Notes: a model not told the origin generated them from the letters alone. Positions 1-8,904 are shown, counted from the stretch's first letter. The stretch: 64,000 nucleotides of DNA from Vibrio viridaestus (GCF_003856525.1 NZ_RJVQ01000006.1:153369-217368); one strand, 5' to 3'. Made by a program: numbers and translations.

Positions 1-69
1 GAGTGTGGCGGCAATACAAATTGATAAGTAGCGCTTCACTGGAAGCCCTACTGACTGAGCTGAATTCAT
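1..69 (-). CDS. N-terminus of a probable TonB-dependent siderophore receptor (cut by window edge)
   Basis: Reading leftward from an ATG at 69 there are 23 open codons that run off the window. The start is set by a Shine-Dalgarno AAGGA eight bases upstream. The peptide has a basic stretch (VKRY) followed by a hydrophobic run, as at the beginning of an exported protein's signal peptide. The gene lies just downstream of fepC in the same direction and has its own strong Fur box at 114-132. An outer-membrane ferric-siderophore receptor is the natural partner of the fep importer, but this is inferred from context and no receptor domain is visible. Another iron-regulated exported protein is possible. 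Confidence 0.5.
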   Translation of the reverse strand, partial: MNSAQSVGLPVKRYLSICIAATL

Positions 70-113
70 AAACGGTATCCTTGTCATTAAAAACATAAGA
101 TACTAATATTAAC

Positions 114-132
114 AATAATGATAATTATTCTC
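114..132. promoter_or_regulatory. Fur box
   Basis: The 19 bases here match the classical Fur consensus GATAATGATAATCATTATC at 16 of 19 positions. The site lies 45 bases upstream of the ATG at 69, between that gene and the end of fepC, so it should repress the leftward gene when iron is plentiful. Confidence 0.8.
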
Positions 133-151
133 AATATCATTTATTTTGAGT

Positions 152-940
152 TTATTCAAATGGAACAATCATCGGAGTTGATGTCACTGGGTCATCAATT
201 ATTTTGCTCTTAATTCCAAACACTTGTTCTATAAGTTGTTCATTGATAATGGTGTTGGGTGTCCCTGTTTCTATTATCTCACCTTGTTTTACAACAACGA
301 GATAATCTGCATATCGGCAGGCTTGGTTAATATCATGCAGTACAGTGATAACGGTTTTTTGTTGTTCAATGACTAATTGTCTGCATAAGCGCAGGACATC
401 AATTTGATGGGCAATATCTAGAAAAGTGGTGGGCTCATCGAGAAAGATTATCGGCGTCTGTTGGGCTAGAATAGTCGCTATCCACACTCGTTGTGCTTGA
501 CCGCCAGAGAGCTGAGTGACAGGTTTATCTGCTAAATCCGTCACGTTAGTTGCTTCCATCGCTTTCATGACCGCATCTTCATCCTCATGTGACCATTGAT
601 GAAAAATACTTTGATGTGGGTATCTACCACGGGAGACGAGATCTCGGACTCGAATATGATCTGGAGTTTGAACGGATTGTGGCAGAAGGGATATCTGTCT
701 TGCTATTTCTTTATTTGAATACGTTTTGAGCGGTTTATTATCTAACGTGACTTGTCCGTTTATAGGAGAGGTGAGTCGGCATAAGGTATTTAATAGCGTA
801 GATTTACCGCATCCATTGGGACCAATAATCACCGTCATCTGCTTATCTGGAATGGTGACATCAAGGTTTTTGCTTATAGGGATATTATCGTAACCTAAAA
901 CGATATTTTCACCATGTAGTCTGAATTTTAAGTGACCCAT
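152..940 (-). CDS. fepC: Ferric-enterobactin/catecholate ABC transporter ATP-binding protein FepC
   Basis: This is the cytoplasmic ATPase that powers ferric-siderophore import through the FepD/FepG channel. The 262-residue protein has Walker A GPNGCGKS at about 40-47, signature LSGGQ near 143, Walker B IIFLDEP near 165 and the switch histidine in VLHD. Stretches such as RGRYPHQ, HQID and NQACRYA follow E. coli FepC closely. I chose ATG 940 because AGGA lies 11 bases upstream and the protein then begins like FepC. An ATG at 958 overlaps the fepG stop (TAATG) and would add six residues, but has no Shine-Dalgarno. It is the last gene of fepB-D-G-C. Confidence 0.9.
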   Translation of the reverse strand: MGHLKFRLHGENIVLGYDNIPISKNLDVTIPDKQMTVIIGPNGCGKSTLLNTLCRLTSPINGQVTLDNKPLKTYSNKEIARQISLLPQSVQTPDHIRVRDLVSRGRYPHQSIFHQWSHEDEDAVMKAMEATNVTDLADKPVTQLSGGQAQRVWIATILAQQTPIIFLDEPTTFLDIAHQIDVLRLCRQLVIEQQKTVITVLHDINQACRYADYLVVVKQGEIIETGTPNTIINEQLIEQVFGIKSKIIDDPVTSTPMIVPFE

Positions 941-957
941 TTTGTATTTTATCCTCA

Positions 958-1989
958 TTAATTGTTTGATTTGATGAGTATCCAGAGGAGATAACATCCT
1001 CCGAGTAATCCGGTCACTTGACCAATAGGAAGTATTAAATTGAACGGGGACAATTGGGATATAACATCGGCAGAAGTCAACAATATGGCTCCACACAAAG
1101 CGCTTCCTAAAATTGGAAGTACTGAGCCTGTTAAGCTAGAAAATAATCTAGGCGCGGCGAGAGCAATGAATGCGATCGGCCCAGCGGAGGCCGTTGCAAT
1201 CGCGGTAAGAATTACGGCAAAGAGCAGACTTACCTTGCGAACCGTTTCTACAGATATTCCCACTTGCTGCGAATAGGCATCTCCCATTTCTATCATTCTT
1301 AATGGGCGAGCTAGAAAACTGATAATTGGGGCTATGACGATGAATACAATGAATATTGGAAGTGCATGTTGCCAGGTTCTCGCACTTAATGAGCCCGCAA
1401 GCCAAAGGTTGGCCGTTATGGCTAAATCCAGATCGCCTTTAACAAGCAGTAACCCATTCACCGCCATTAAGATAGCACTCATGCCCACACCTGAGAGTAT
1501 AAGGGCGTAACTGCTGGTTTTATTAAATTGTCGCGACAGGATTAGGACTACATAGGCAGTAGTGAGGCCTCCTAAGATAGAGCTAAGCATTATCGTCGTT
1601 TGCGAAGCCGAAAAATAAATTATAGAAATTAATGCGCCGCTTGCTGAGCCAGTTGTAAACCCAATGATATCAGGAGAGCCGAGCGTATTTCTCGAGATGG
1701 ATTGAAAGACAGCTCCGGCAACGCCAAGAGAAGCACCCACAAATATCGCGGTGATAAGCCTCGGGAGTCTGACATTCCAAATTGTTAGCTCATGGAGTGG
1801 TTGATGTGAGCTCAGTATTAGAGCCGAATAAATCTCATGTAGAGATAGGGGAATCGTTCCCAGCGAGAGAATGTATAAGCTTAAAGCACACAAGACGGCG
1901 ATTAGAACAATGAATAGCGCTATTTCTTGCGGTGACCATAACCATGAAAACTGGTGCCAACGGAATACTTTCTGCGACATTTCTCTCAT
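958..1989 (-). CDS. fepG: Ferric-siderophore ABC transporter permease FepG
   Basis: This is a FecCD-family inner-membrane permease, one half of the siderophore channel. The 343 residues are almost all hydrophobic helices (about ten expected). Family motifs include RLPRL, the GASLGVAGAVFQ stretch, RNTLGSPDIIGF and the late GPIAFIALAAP loop that contacts the ATPase. The wording matches FepG better than FepD. The start codon overlaps the fepD stop as ATGA, indicating translational coupling; a second ATG nine bases later (MSQK) is an alternative start. Confidence 0.88.
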   Translation of the reverse strand: MREMSQKVFRWHQFSWLWSPQEIALFIVLIAVLCALSLYILSLGTIPLSLHEIYSALILSSHQPLHELTIWNVRLPRLITAIFVGASLGVAGAVFQSISRNTLGSPDIIGFTTGSASGALISIIYFSASQTTIMLSSILGGLTTAYVVLILSRQFNKTSSYALILSGVGMSAILMAVNGLLLVKGDLDLAITANLWLAGSLSARTWQHALPIFIVFIVIAPIISFLARPLRMIEMGDAYSQQVGISVETVRKVSLLFAVILTAIATASAGPIAFIALAAPRLFSSLTGSVLPILGSALCGAILLTSADVISQLSPFNLILPIGQVTGLLGGCYLLWILIKSNN

Positions 1990-3029
1990 AACTTCATCAT
2001 CCTATGGCGTTTGATCAGATAGAGGAAAAAAGGCCCGCCAATCAGAGAAGACATGATTCCAGCGCTAATTTCACCCGGAAAACCGATTACCTTTCCTGAT
2101 ATATCCGCCACGATAAAGAGTAACGCAGCGAACATAGCTGAATAGGGCAATATGAGACGATAGTCAGGACCAACTATCATTCGTGCTATGTGAGGGGCGG
2201 ATAAGCCAATAAAAGCGATTGGACCAACGGCAGCGGTGGTTAATCCAGACAAGCTAATAATCGCGAGAGATATCAGGAAAGAGATGAATTGAATGTTTAC
2301 CCCCATGCTCTTAGCCATGTTTTCACCCAAAGAAAGAATATTGAGTTTCGCTGATAGAGGGATACAAAGACATAATATGATGGTTATTCCAGCAGCAGTA
2401 GGATAGAGAATTGGCCACCCTCTACCCTGAAGAGAGCCTATCGTCCAATGACGAAACTGGTCGAATATCGTATCTTCGCTATTAATTATGACAATATGAG
2501 TCATGGAAAGCAGAAGAATAGAAAGAGCGGCTCCCGTCAAAACCAATTTAATCGAATCAAATTGAGGGGCTTTTCCTCTGTTAGCAAGGAAGGAAATGAC
2601 CAATCCAGTGACGCCTGCTCCTATAAGTCCGAACCAGAGATATTCGGATAGTTGGTGCATACCCAAAAACGCGATAGCAAAGACTACGCCTGTGGTTGCT
2701 CCTGCCTGAACCCCGAGGATACCCGGGTCTGCCAGAGGGTTTCGTGTTAGCGCTTGAGTTAGGGCTCCGGATACACCCAGTGCTAATCCTATGAATATTG
2801 CAAGTATCGCTCTTGGTAAACGTAGATAATGCACCAATAAATGTTGACTATTGGTTGTGTCCAAATGGAAGAATGCTTCCCAAGCTGTACTTACGGGGAT
2901 ATCACGGGACCCAACAAAAATATTTAGAATAGCAAGCATAACGATCAGTAAGGCTAACCCGAGAAGATAAAGTGGGTGACGAGTTCTTCTCGGTTGATAG
3001 GTGATCTTGTGACTGAATTCGAAAAGCAT
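1986..3029 (-). CDS. fepD: Ferric-siderophore ABC transporter permease FepD
   Basis: This is the second FecCD-family permease of the importer (347 residues). It contains RLPRAILAIFIG, GVSGALTQALTRNPLADPG and AVGPIAFIGLSAPHIAR, all typical of FepD. It should form a heterodimer with FepG in the inner membrane, receive ferric siderophore from FepB and be driven by FepC. It starts three bases after the fepB stop and overlaps fepG by four bases, so the four genes form one tight operon. It could serve another catecholate such as vibriobactin; sequence alone does not fix the ligand. Confidence 0.88.
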   Translation of the reverse strand: MLFEFSHKITYQPRRTRHPLYLLGLALLIVMLAILNIFVGSRDIPVSTAWEAFFHLDTTNSQHLLVHYLRLPRAILAIFIGLALGVSGALTQALTRNPLADPGILGVQAGATTGVVFAIAFLGMHQLSEYLWFGLIGAGVTGLVISFLANRGKAPQFDSIKLVLTGAALSILLLSMTHIVIINSEDTIFDQFRHWTIGSLQGRGWPILYPTAAGITIILCLCIPLSAKLNILSLGENMAKSMGVNIQFISFLISLAIISLSGLTTAAVGPIAFIGLSAPHIARMIVGPDYRLILPYSAMFAALLFIVADISGKVIGFPGEISAGIMSSLIGGPFFLYLIKRHRMMKL

Positions 3030-3032
3030 AAT

Positions 3033-3983
3033 TTAGTTATCACTTGAGCTAAAGTGTGCCTTTACTCCCGCGATGATTTCGAGGGCGCTGTAATAATCGA
3101 TACGAAAAGAATTTTTCCCCAATCCGTAAACCCGTCTTGATTTGACTGAAGGCACATTTTGTAAAATTGGGTCAGCGATAAAATCCTGCGCTAAAGAGTC
3201 ATCTGCGCTGAGGAGAAAGGTTGTTCTCGATTTAAGCTGAGACAGGTTTTCATAGTGGCTCCAAACAAAATTGTTGCGGTTTGTCGCGGTGTCGTTCCAC
3301 TCAGGATTCGGTGACTCAATAGTAAATCCAAGAGAAGTCAGTAATTTTCCATGAGCGCTATCAGGCGTTGCTATTGGGTTTGCCATACCTGGTCCATGAT
3401 AACTTATAATATTGGCCATCCCTTGTGGTAGCTTAGTGGACGAGCGTACTTGGGCTATATCTTGATTAAATTGGTCTATTTTTTTCTTAACTTGCTCCTC
3501 AATTCCTAATGCATAGCCGAGTTTTGTTGCTAACTCTTGCCAACTCATACTGCCGTAATCGACGACTATTGTTGGTGCTATTTGCTGTAGTTGATTTATT
3601 TGATCAAGAGCGGAATCAGCACCGCTAAGGGAAACAATGATGAGATCTGGTTGAATCGCCATCGCCTGTTCAATATCGACACTTCCTGCCGGCCAAAGAG
3701 GCATAACTTCGCGTTGCTGAGCGACTTCTTTCCATTGTTCAAAAAAATGGCCGTAAGTGGTTGTGGCACTTGCAATCACTGGTGCATTAATCGCTAAAAG
3801 TGTTCCCGTTACCGTTACCGAAGTTGATAAAACGCGAGTTGGCTTTGCGTTGATTGTTGTAAACGTGCTATCTGAATTTTCAAAGCGCCTCGGCCAGTTA
3901 TCAACATCACTAGCGTACGCTGTTGAAATCAGGTTACAGGTCAACAAAAGTATCCCCAATGCACAAATAATATTGCGAATCAT
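3033..3983 (-). CDS. fepB: Periplasmic ferric-siderophore-binding protein FepB
   Basis: This substrate-binding protein delivers ferric siderophore to FepD/FepG. A signal peptide ends near STAYA-SD, and there is no lipobox, so it should be free in the periplasm. The order of blocks matches E. coli FepB: STSVTVTGTLLAI, APVIAS, PDLIIVS, GADSAL, SWQEL, SAHGKLL, LGFT, FRIDYYSA near the C-terminus. ATG 3983 has a purine-rich GAGA six bases upstream; an in-frame ATG at 3995 adds four residues but lacks a ribosome site. It is the first gene of the operon and divergent from the monooxygenase gene. Confidence 0.87.
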   Translation of the reverse strand: MIRNIICALGILLLTCNLISTAYASDVDNWPRRFENSDSTFTTINAKPTRVLSTSVTVTGTLLAINAPVIASATTTYGHFFEQWKEVAQQREVMPLWPAGSVDIEQAMAIQPDLIIVSLSGADSALDQINQLQQIAPTIVVDYGSMSWQELATKLGYALGIEEQVKKKIDQFNQDIAQVRSSTKLPQGMANIISYHGPGMANPIATPDSAHGKLLTSLGFTIESPNPEWNDTATNRNNFVWSHYENLSQLKSRTTFLLSADDSLAQDFIADPILQNVPSVKSRRVYGLGKNSFRIDYYSALEIIAGVKAHFSSSDN

Positions 3984-4069
3984 TGCTATTCTCATTATAA
4001 AATAAAAACGATTGTAACGTATTTGGTGAATTATTCATCAAATGATTAATGATTTTATGGGGTATTCAT

Positions 4070-5380
4070 GTGAAAGAGTCTCGTCCACTGTGTATTGGTA
4101 TGGCTTTGGCGTTTAGCTGGTTGAGCAAGAGTGGTTGGAGACGACAGGATAGCCAGGTTGAGCGGCTTTTCTCTCCCGAACTCTATTCTGAACTGGCCTG
4201 TCGGGCTGAAAAAGCTAAGCTAGATTTTGTATTCAGGCCTGATACGTTATTCTTAAATCCTGAAGCGCTGTATTCCGAACCAGGCTTTAGTACGCTTGAT
4301 CCCATTGCATTGCTCTCATTCATAGCCAGTAAAACATCCCAAATTGGCCTAGTCGCGACAGTATCAACAAGCTTTTATCCGCCTTATATCGCCGCCAGAC
4401 AGCTCCAATCATTACAATGGATAAGTAATGGTCGAGCTGGTTGGAATATTGTTACAGCAATAGATGGTCAGCGTAACTTTGGATTAAGCAGTTTATCTTC
4501 GTCAGAGGTGAAATATCGCAAAGCAGAAGAGTTCTTTCAGGTTGTTGAAAAGCTTTGGCAAAGTTTCCCTTATGACGCTCTAATTATTGATAGAGAATCT
4601 GGTCAGTATGCTGATGCGAGCAAAATAGAATCTATACATCATGATAGCGAGTTTTTTCATGTTGAAGGACCACTAAATGTTCCATCATACCCTTATGGGC
4701 AGATGGCGTATTTTCAGGCCGGGGCTTCCGATAGTGGCAGACAATTTTCAGCGACATACGCTGACGCGGTATTTGCAGCAACCCCGACTATCGAATCGGC
4801 AGTTGAACTGAAAAAAGACCTTGTGGAAAGAAGAGCTAAGTTGCAAGGGATAAGCGAAAAATCCGCTATAAAAGTCTTACCTGGACTGAGCTTATTCTTA
4901 GGAGAGAGTCGGCAAGAAGCGCAGGAACTATATGAATCAACACATAAGAATATGAGTTACCAGAGACGTTTTGAGTACATAGAGAACACTGTTGGGGTCG
5001 ATTTTTCATCACTCACTTTGGATACTCCCATAGACTCTTCCATGTTGCCACAAACGTTCGAAACATCTCGTAGTCAAACGCATGCGACTCTCATAAGAGA
5101 ATTTATTCGTGGCAATACACCCACGTTGAAACAATTACTTGAAAGTGCTGTCGTTATTGGCTCTGCACATTGGTTAGTGATTGGTACGGTTGATGATGCT
5201 GTTGAGAGTATTGTTAAATGGAAAGATGCAGGGGCTATGGATGGATTTATAGCAGTACCAGGGGGATCGGTGGAGTGTATGGCGTTGTTTTTTGATAAAT
5301 TGCTTCCCCGTCTTCAAGCGCTGGGGCTTATGCGCGCTGAATATGAAAATAAAAGCTTTAAGGAAACGATTACTTCCTAA
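4070..5380 (+). CDS. LLM-class flavin-dependent monooxygenase (NtaA/SnaA/DszA family)
   Basis: This is a bacterial-luciferase-fold monooxygenase of the group that uses reduced FMN from a separate reductase to oxidise small organic molecules (nitrilotriacetate, sulfones, dimethyl sulfide). Visible family landmarks are RPDTLFLNP near the N-terminus, TSQIGLVATVSTSFYPPY, the SNGRAGWNIVTA motif, and a late VIGSAHWLVIGT/GAMDGF region. The product is about 436 residues. GTG 4070 is preferred because GGGG lies seven bases upstream; ATG 4049 adds seven residues without a ribosome site. It shares a promoter region of under 90 bases with the divergent fepB, so joint iron control is possible. The substrate cannot be told. 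Confidence 0.78.
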   Translation: MKESRPLCIGMALAFSWLSKSGWRRQDSQVERLFSPELYSELACRAEKAKLDFVFRPDTLFLNPEALYSEPGFSTLDPIALLSFIASKTSQIGLVATVSTSFYPPYIAARQLQSLQWISNGRAGWNIVTAIDGQRNFGLSSLSSSEVKYRKAEEFFQVVEKLWQSFPYDALIIDRESGQYADASKIESIHHDSEFFHVEGPLNVPSYPYGQMAYFQAGASDSGRQFSATYADAVFAATPTIESAVELKKDLVERRAKLQGISEKSAIKVLPGLSLFLGESRQEAQELYESTHKNMSYQRRFEYIENTVGVDFSSLTLDTPIDSSMLPQTFETSRSQTHATLIREFIRGNTPTLKQLLESAVVIGSAHWLVIGTVDDAVESIVKWKDAGAMDGFIAVPGGSVECMALFFDKLLPRLQALGLMRAEYENKSFKETITS

Positions 5381-5381
5381 A

Positions 5382-5417
5382 AATCTTGCTTGTATCACTG
5401 GGAATACAAGCAAGATT
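5382..5417. terminator. 14-bp perfect hairpin between convergent genes
   Basis: AATCTTGCTTGTAT (5382-5395) and its exact complement (5404-5417) flank an eight-base loop. The stem starts right after the monooxygenase stop and 18 bases before the TRAP permease stop on the other strand. It lacks a clear T-tract on either side, so it is a bidirectional or weak terminator. Confidence 0.65.
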
Positions 5418-5435
5418 GAATCTATAGCTGAGTCG

Positions 5436-7340
5436 TTAGTTAGCTATCGTTTGAGCGTCTCTTGGCGCTCGTTTATATTCGATAAATACCAGCACTGCAA
5501 TAATTGCTATACAACCTAAACGATATGGATTAGGCATGAGCAATGTTGCAACAGCAAGTAAGATAAACAGCAGTTTTTGCCAGATTTTGAGTTTCTGGAA
5601 TAAATACCCTTCAATACCGCCAGCGAAAGCTACGATTAATGCTGTACAAGCGATGATCGATTCAATGAACTCAAACGCATTTTCATTATGTGTCCAGATC
5701 AAACCTGAAAATGCCATCATTGCAGGAATGAGGAAGAACCCTTGCGCCAGTTTGAACGCCTGAATCGCAGAGCGCATCGGAGAGGCATTGGCAATTCCGG
5801 CCCCGGCAAAGGCTGCAAGTGCGATCGGTGGCGTGACATTCGATGTCTGTGATAGCCAGAACACAATCATATGTGCAGCAAGAAGAGGGACACCCAAATC
5901 CATCAGTGCAGGTACTGCCATAACGGACAAAACAATGTACGCAGCAGTCACTGGTAATCCCATGCCGAGAATGACCGCAGCTAAAGCAATAAAGACCAGA
6001 GCTGACCATAGGTGGCCACCCGATAGGGAAGTGAGAAATTGCGTAAATTGCAAGCCAATCCCAGTTTGACCAACGACACCAACGACAATACCGGCCGTCG
6101 CACAGGCGATCGAAATAGGTAACGCCAGAATTGCGCCTTCACGCATTCCTTCCAGAATTACTTTGATATTTACTTTGGTGTGTTTGCGTGAGAAAGCTGC
6201 AACTAAAATGGCTGCGCATCCAGCGATCCCGACCAAAATAGGTGAATAGCTCATGATAAGCAAAGCCGTGATAAGCACTAAAGGTAAAAGAAAGTGCCAG
6301 CCTTGCTTGATGATTCCGCCAATCTTATCGGTTTCTTTCAGACCTTGTAAGTTGAGTTTGCAAGCCATCAAGTGAACGTAAAGCAAGGTACAGCCGAAGT
6401 AAAGAATCGCGGGGGCGATAGAGACTAAGATAATTTCACTGTAAGCAATACCAGTAAACTGAGCCATAACGAATGCACCTGCGCCCATGACTGGAGGCAT
6501 AATCTGTCCACCAGTTGATGCGGCTGCTTCAATACCTGCGGCTTGTTCTGCTTTGTATCCCAGTTTTTTCATCATTGGGATAGTCAATGAACCTGTTGTT
6601 ACTGTGTTAGCGATCGCGGAGCCTGATATGGAACCTAGCGCAGCGGAGGCGAGAACACTTGCTTTTGCCGGACCGCCACGAGATTTACCGGCGATAGCAA
6701 AGGCGGCATCAATGAAAAACTGTCCTGCTCCGGTAACCTGTAGAAAGGCACCGAAGAGAACGAAGATAAACACAACACCGGCCGCTATTGCTAAAGGTGC
6801 ACCAAAGACACCGTTAGTCGAGAAAATATGAAAGCGGACCATTTCCTCGAGAGAAAAACCTTTGCTCGCAATAGAGTCGGGAAGTGCATTTCCGAAAATG
6901 GCATAGAGCAAGAATATACCCGCGACCAGCACCATGATCATACCAACAGCGCGACGAGTGGCCTCAAGTAATAAGATAATGAGTAATCCACCCGCAATCT
7001 GGTCTTTTAAAGTCAGACCATCAAGTAAAAAACTGATGTCATCGTAATCAAAGGTGATGATTTGTAGTGCGGACCAACAGGTCACGGCAATTAATACAAC
7101 ATCGATAAATCTACCGATGAAATACGGTACCGATTTAGACGTCTCCGGTCTGGTTAGTGGAAACGAGAGAAAAATAAGGACAAGTACCCAACTTAAATGT
7201 ACAGGTCTGAATACAGTAGCGGATAGATCCGCTGTAATACCTTGCCAAATTTGAAAAATTGTCAGAGCGATAGCAATCGCGCTTGCTATTAGAGTCAGAG
7301 CATTAGCAAGCTTTTCCTGACTTTTTGAAACTTCATTCAT
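5436..7340 (-). CDS. TRAP transporter fused permease (4TM-12TM, TAXI type)
   Basis: This is the membrane component of a tripartite ATP-independent periplasmic transporter in which the small (DctQ-like) and large (DctM-like) subunits are fused, usual for TAXI systems. The protein is 634 residues with some 16-18 hydrophobic helices. DctM-type landmarks include SGSAIANTVTTGSLTIPMM, the GGQIMPPVMGAGAF stretch and GMGLPVTAAYI. ATG 7340 is chosen over an upstream in-frame start because ATGGTG precedes it at a proper distance and MNEVSKSQEK is a normal start for the family. It lies downstream of the binding-protein gene, separated by a hairpin. The substrate is unknown; glutamate and other carboxylates are known for TAXI systems. 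Confidence 0.88.
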   Translation of the reverse strand: MNEVSKSQEKLANALTLIASAIAIALTIFQIWQGITADLSATVFRPVHLSWVLVLIFLSFPLTRPETSKSVPYFIGRFIDVVLIAVTCWSALQIITFDYDDISFLLDGLTLKDQIAGGLLIILLLEATRRAVGMIMVLVAGIFLLYAIFGNALPDSIASKGFSLEEMVRFHIFSTNGVFGAPLAIAAGVVFIFVLFGAFLQVTGAGQFFIDAAFAIAGKSRGGPAKASVLASAALGSISGSAIANTVTTGSLTIPMMKKLGYKAEQAAGIEAAASTGGQIMPPVMGAGAFVMAQFTGIAYSEIILVSIAPAILYFGCTLLYVHLMACKLNLQGLKETDKIGGIIKQGWHFLLPLVLITALLIMSYSPILVGIAGCAAILVAAFSRKHTKVNIKVILEGMREGAILALPISIACATAGIVVGVVGQTGIGLQFTQFLTSLSGGHLWSALVFIALAAVILGMGLPVTAAYIVLSVMAVPALMDLGVPLLAAHMIVFWLSQTSNVTPPIALAAFAGAGIANASPMRSAIQAFKLAQGFFLIPAMMAFSGLIWTHNENAFEFIESIIACTALIVAFAGGIEGYLFQKLKIWQKLLFILLAVATLLMPNPYRLGCIAIIAVLVFIEYKRAPRDAQTIAN

Positions 7341-7378
7341 AATGACACCATCATTAAAGAAATCGAATGATGAAAACA

Positions 7379-7411
7379 GATGAACAGTAAACAAAAACGT
7401 TACTGTTCATC
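7379..7411 (-). repeat. Intercistronic 12-bp hairpin in the TAXI-TRAP operon
   Basis: GATGAACAGTAA (7379-7390) and its exact complement (7400-7411) form a perfect stem with a nine-base loop. It sits between the binding-protein stop (7460) and the permease start (7340) of a co-directional pair. Such stems often stabilise the upstream message or lower downstream expression, consistent with a binding protein being needed in excess. Confidence 0.6.
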
Positions 7412-7459
7412 CTTCTAATCACAAAAATAATTTATAAGAATAGTATGTCGATACTGTGA

Positions 7460-8392
7460 TTATTGATTGATATGTTCGTCGTAGTATTTTTTGGCTCCAG
7501 GGTGCATCGGAACGCCCTGCAGTTTATTCATGTTTTCAACGGTCATGAATTTGGTTACACCGATAGCCTGACGAATTTGATCAATATGCTCAAATGCGAC
7601 TTTGGTCATTTCGTATGCCAGTTTCTCGTCGAGCTTTTGGTTGACAACAAGAACGTTCCAAACGGCTGGAGCAGTAAAAGCAGGGACATTTTTATAGCTC
7701 TCTGCAGGCGCTTCTAGTGGCAGATAAGAAGGGTTAGCCTTCTGGATTTTTGCCAGTTCCTCTTGAGAGAAAGATAAAATACGAACATCACGAGTCAGAG
7801 CCAATTCAGTAATCGCACCTACGCCAAGGCTACCCACAATAACGCCAGCATCTATTTGTCCATTGGCAATCGCGCTAGTGGTCGCAGTGTAGTTGAGAGA
7901 TTGAGCTTTGATATCGTCTTCCGTAATACCCAGCGTATTTAAAATGTTAACTGCACTAACACGAGTACCTGAACCTGGCGCACCTAAAGAGATTTTTTTG
8001 CCTTTCAGGTCACTGACCGACTTGATGTCTGAGCTGGCTGGAACGATAAATTGTACAACGTTAGGATAAAGTGCAAATAATACGTCCGTTGGCATTGCTC
8101 GTGGGAAAGGCTTTTCACCATCGTGCGCCTTTAACGCAACGTTACCCATGGCGATACCCGCTAACTGCTTATTCGTCGCAACTTTAATGATATTTTCTAC
8201 AGAGGCAGCTGTAACTTCTGCACGCATATTAAAATCGGGAATATTTTCACTCCAGATTTTTGCCAGCGTGCCACCAAGAGGGTAGTAAGTACCGCTTTGG
8301 CTGCCTGTACCTATAGTGTAATTTTCAGCCAATGAAGGGAATGAAAGACCGACGCTGAGCACAACAAGTGCGCTTTTTATGATCTTAAGCAT
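7460..8392 (-). CDS. TAXI-family TRAP transporter solute-binding protein
   Basis: This is the periplasmic receptor for the fused permease downstream. The 310-residue protein has a signal peptide (MLKIIKSALVVLSVGLSFPSLA, cleavage before ENYTIG). The mature start TIGTGSQSGTYYPLGG is the TAXI hallmark, and DLKGKKISLGAPGSGTR and NVLVVNQKLDE follow the family. The start is secured by AAGGAG six bases upstream. The transcript probably begins in the 640-base region before dnaK. Confidence 0.9.
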   Translation of the reverse strand: MLKIIKSALVVLSVGLSFPSLAENYTIGTGSQSGTYYPLGGTLAKIWSENIPDFNMRAEVTAASVENIIKVATNKQLAGIAMGNVALKAHDGEKPFPRAMPTDVLFALYPNVVQFIVPASSDIKSVSDLKGKKISLGAPGSGTRVSAVNILNTLGITEDDIKAQSLNYTATTSAIANGQIDAGVIVGSLGVGAITELALTRDVRILSFSQEELAKIQKANPSYLPLEAPAESYKNVPAFTAPAVWNVLVVNQKLDEKLAYEMTKVAFEHIDQIRQAIGVTKFMTVENMNKLQGVPMHPGAKKYYDEHINQ

Positions 8393-8473
8393 TTGATACT
8401 CCTTATATAATAGTAATTTGAGTTACCAGATGAAGAAGCTTCAATTGGTACACTCTCGTTTTAAAAAGGAATA

Positions 8474-8519
8474 AAGGAAATGCCTCTAAGTCAGACGCAA
8501 ATAAACAAGGCATTTCCTT
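8474..8519 (-). repeat. Inverted repeat in the TAXI gene leader
   Basis: AAGGAAATGCC (8474-8484) and its exact complement (8509-8519) are separated by 24 bases, about 80-130 bases upstream of the TAXI gene start. There is no T-tract following on the minus strand. It may be a leader structure or an operator; the role is unknown. Confidence 0.45.
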
Positions 8520-8876
8520 ATCCCAAATTTAATCATTTACAAAATGAGTCCAACGTTTACGACACGAAGGGAACTCAGATGGTGACACTAATCCTTAGTT
8601 TTACCATCAAAGAGGTTTAACACGATATTCAACTATTGTAGTAGTGCGTTTGTCTCAAACTGACAAACATTCGAACAAAATAGGAATACTAGTTATCAAT
8701 GTCTTAGCTATATCGCTAAAGTGAATTTATTAAGTTATTGAATATATTAAATATTCTATTTTTAGTGCGGGCATTATACGTGTGCGAGACTAAAATGGGT
8801 AGCTTTTTGCCCAGAAACTGTTTTTCCTTTTGAACTGAAAAAACAGAAATAATTTGAAAAAAAATTTTCTAAATCC

Positions 8877-8904
8877 CTTGAAAAGGGGTTTTGTGCCCTT
8901 ATCT
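8877..8904 (+). promoter_or_regulatory. Sigma-32 heat-shock promoter P1 of dnaK
   Basis: CTTGAAA (8877-8883) is an exact -35 element for RpoH, followed after 12 bases by CCCTTATC as the -10. It would give a leader of about 120 bases for dnaK. Confidence 0.65.

Noticed and set aside
1040-1276. 78-codon rightward frame inside fepG
   Set aside because: It is antisense to a clear permease gene and its product has no recognisable feature.
4021-4055. Possible Fur box between fepB and the monooxygenase gene
   Set aside because: AT-rich half-sites such as AATGATTAATGATT are present, but the match to the consensus is too weak to call.
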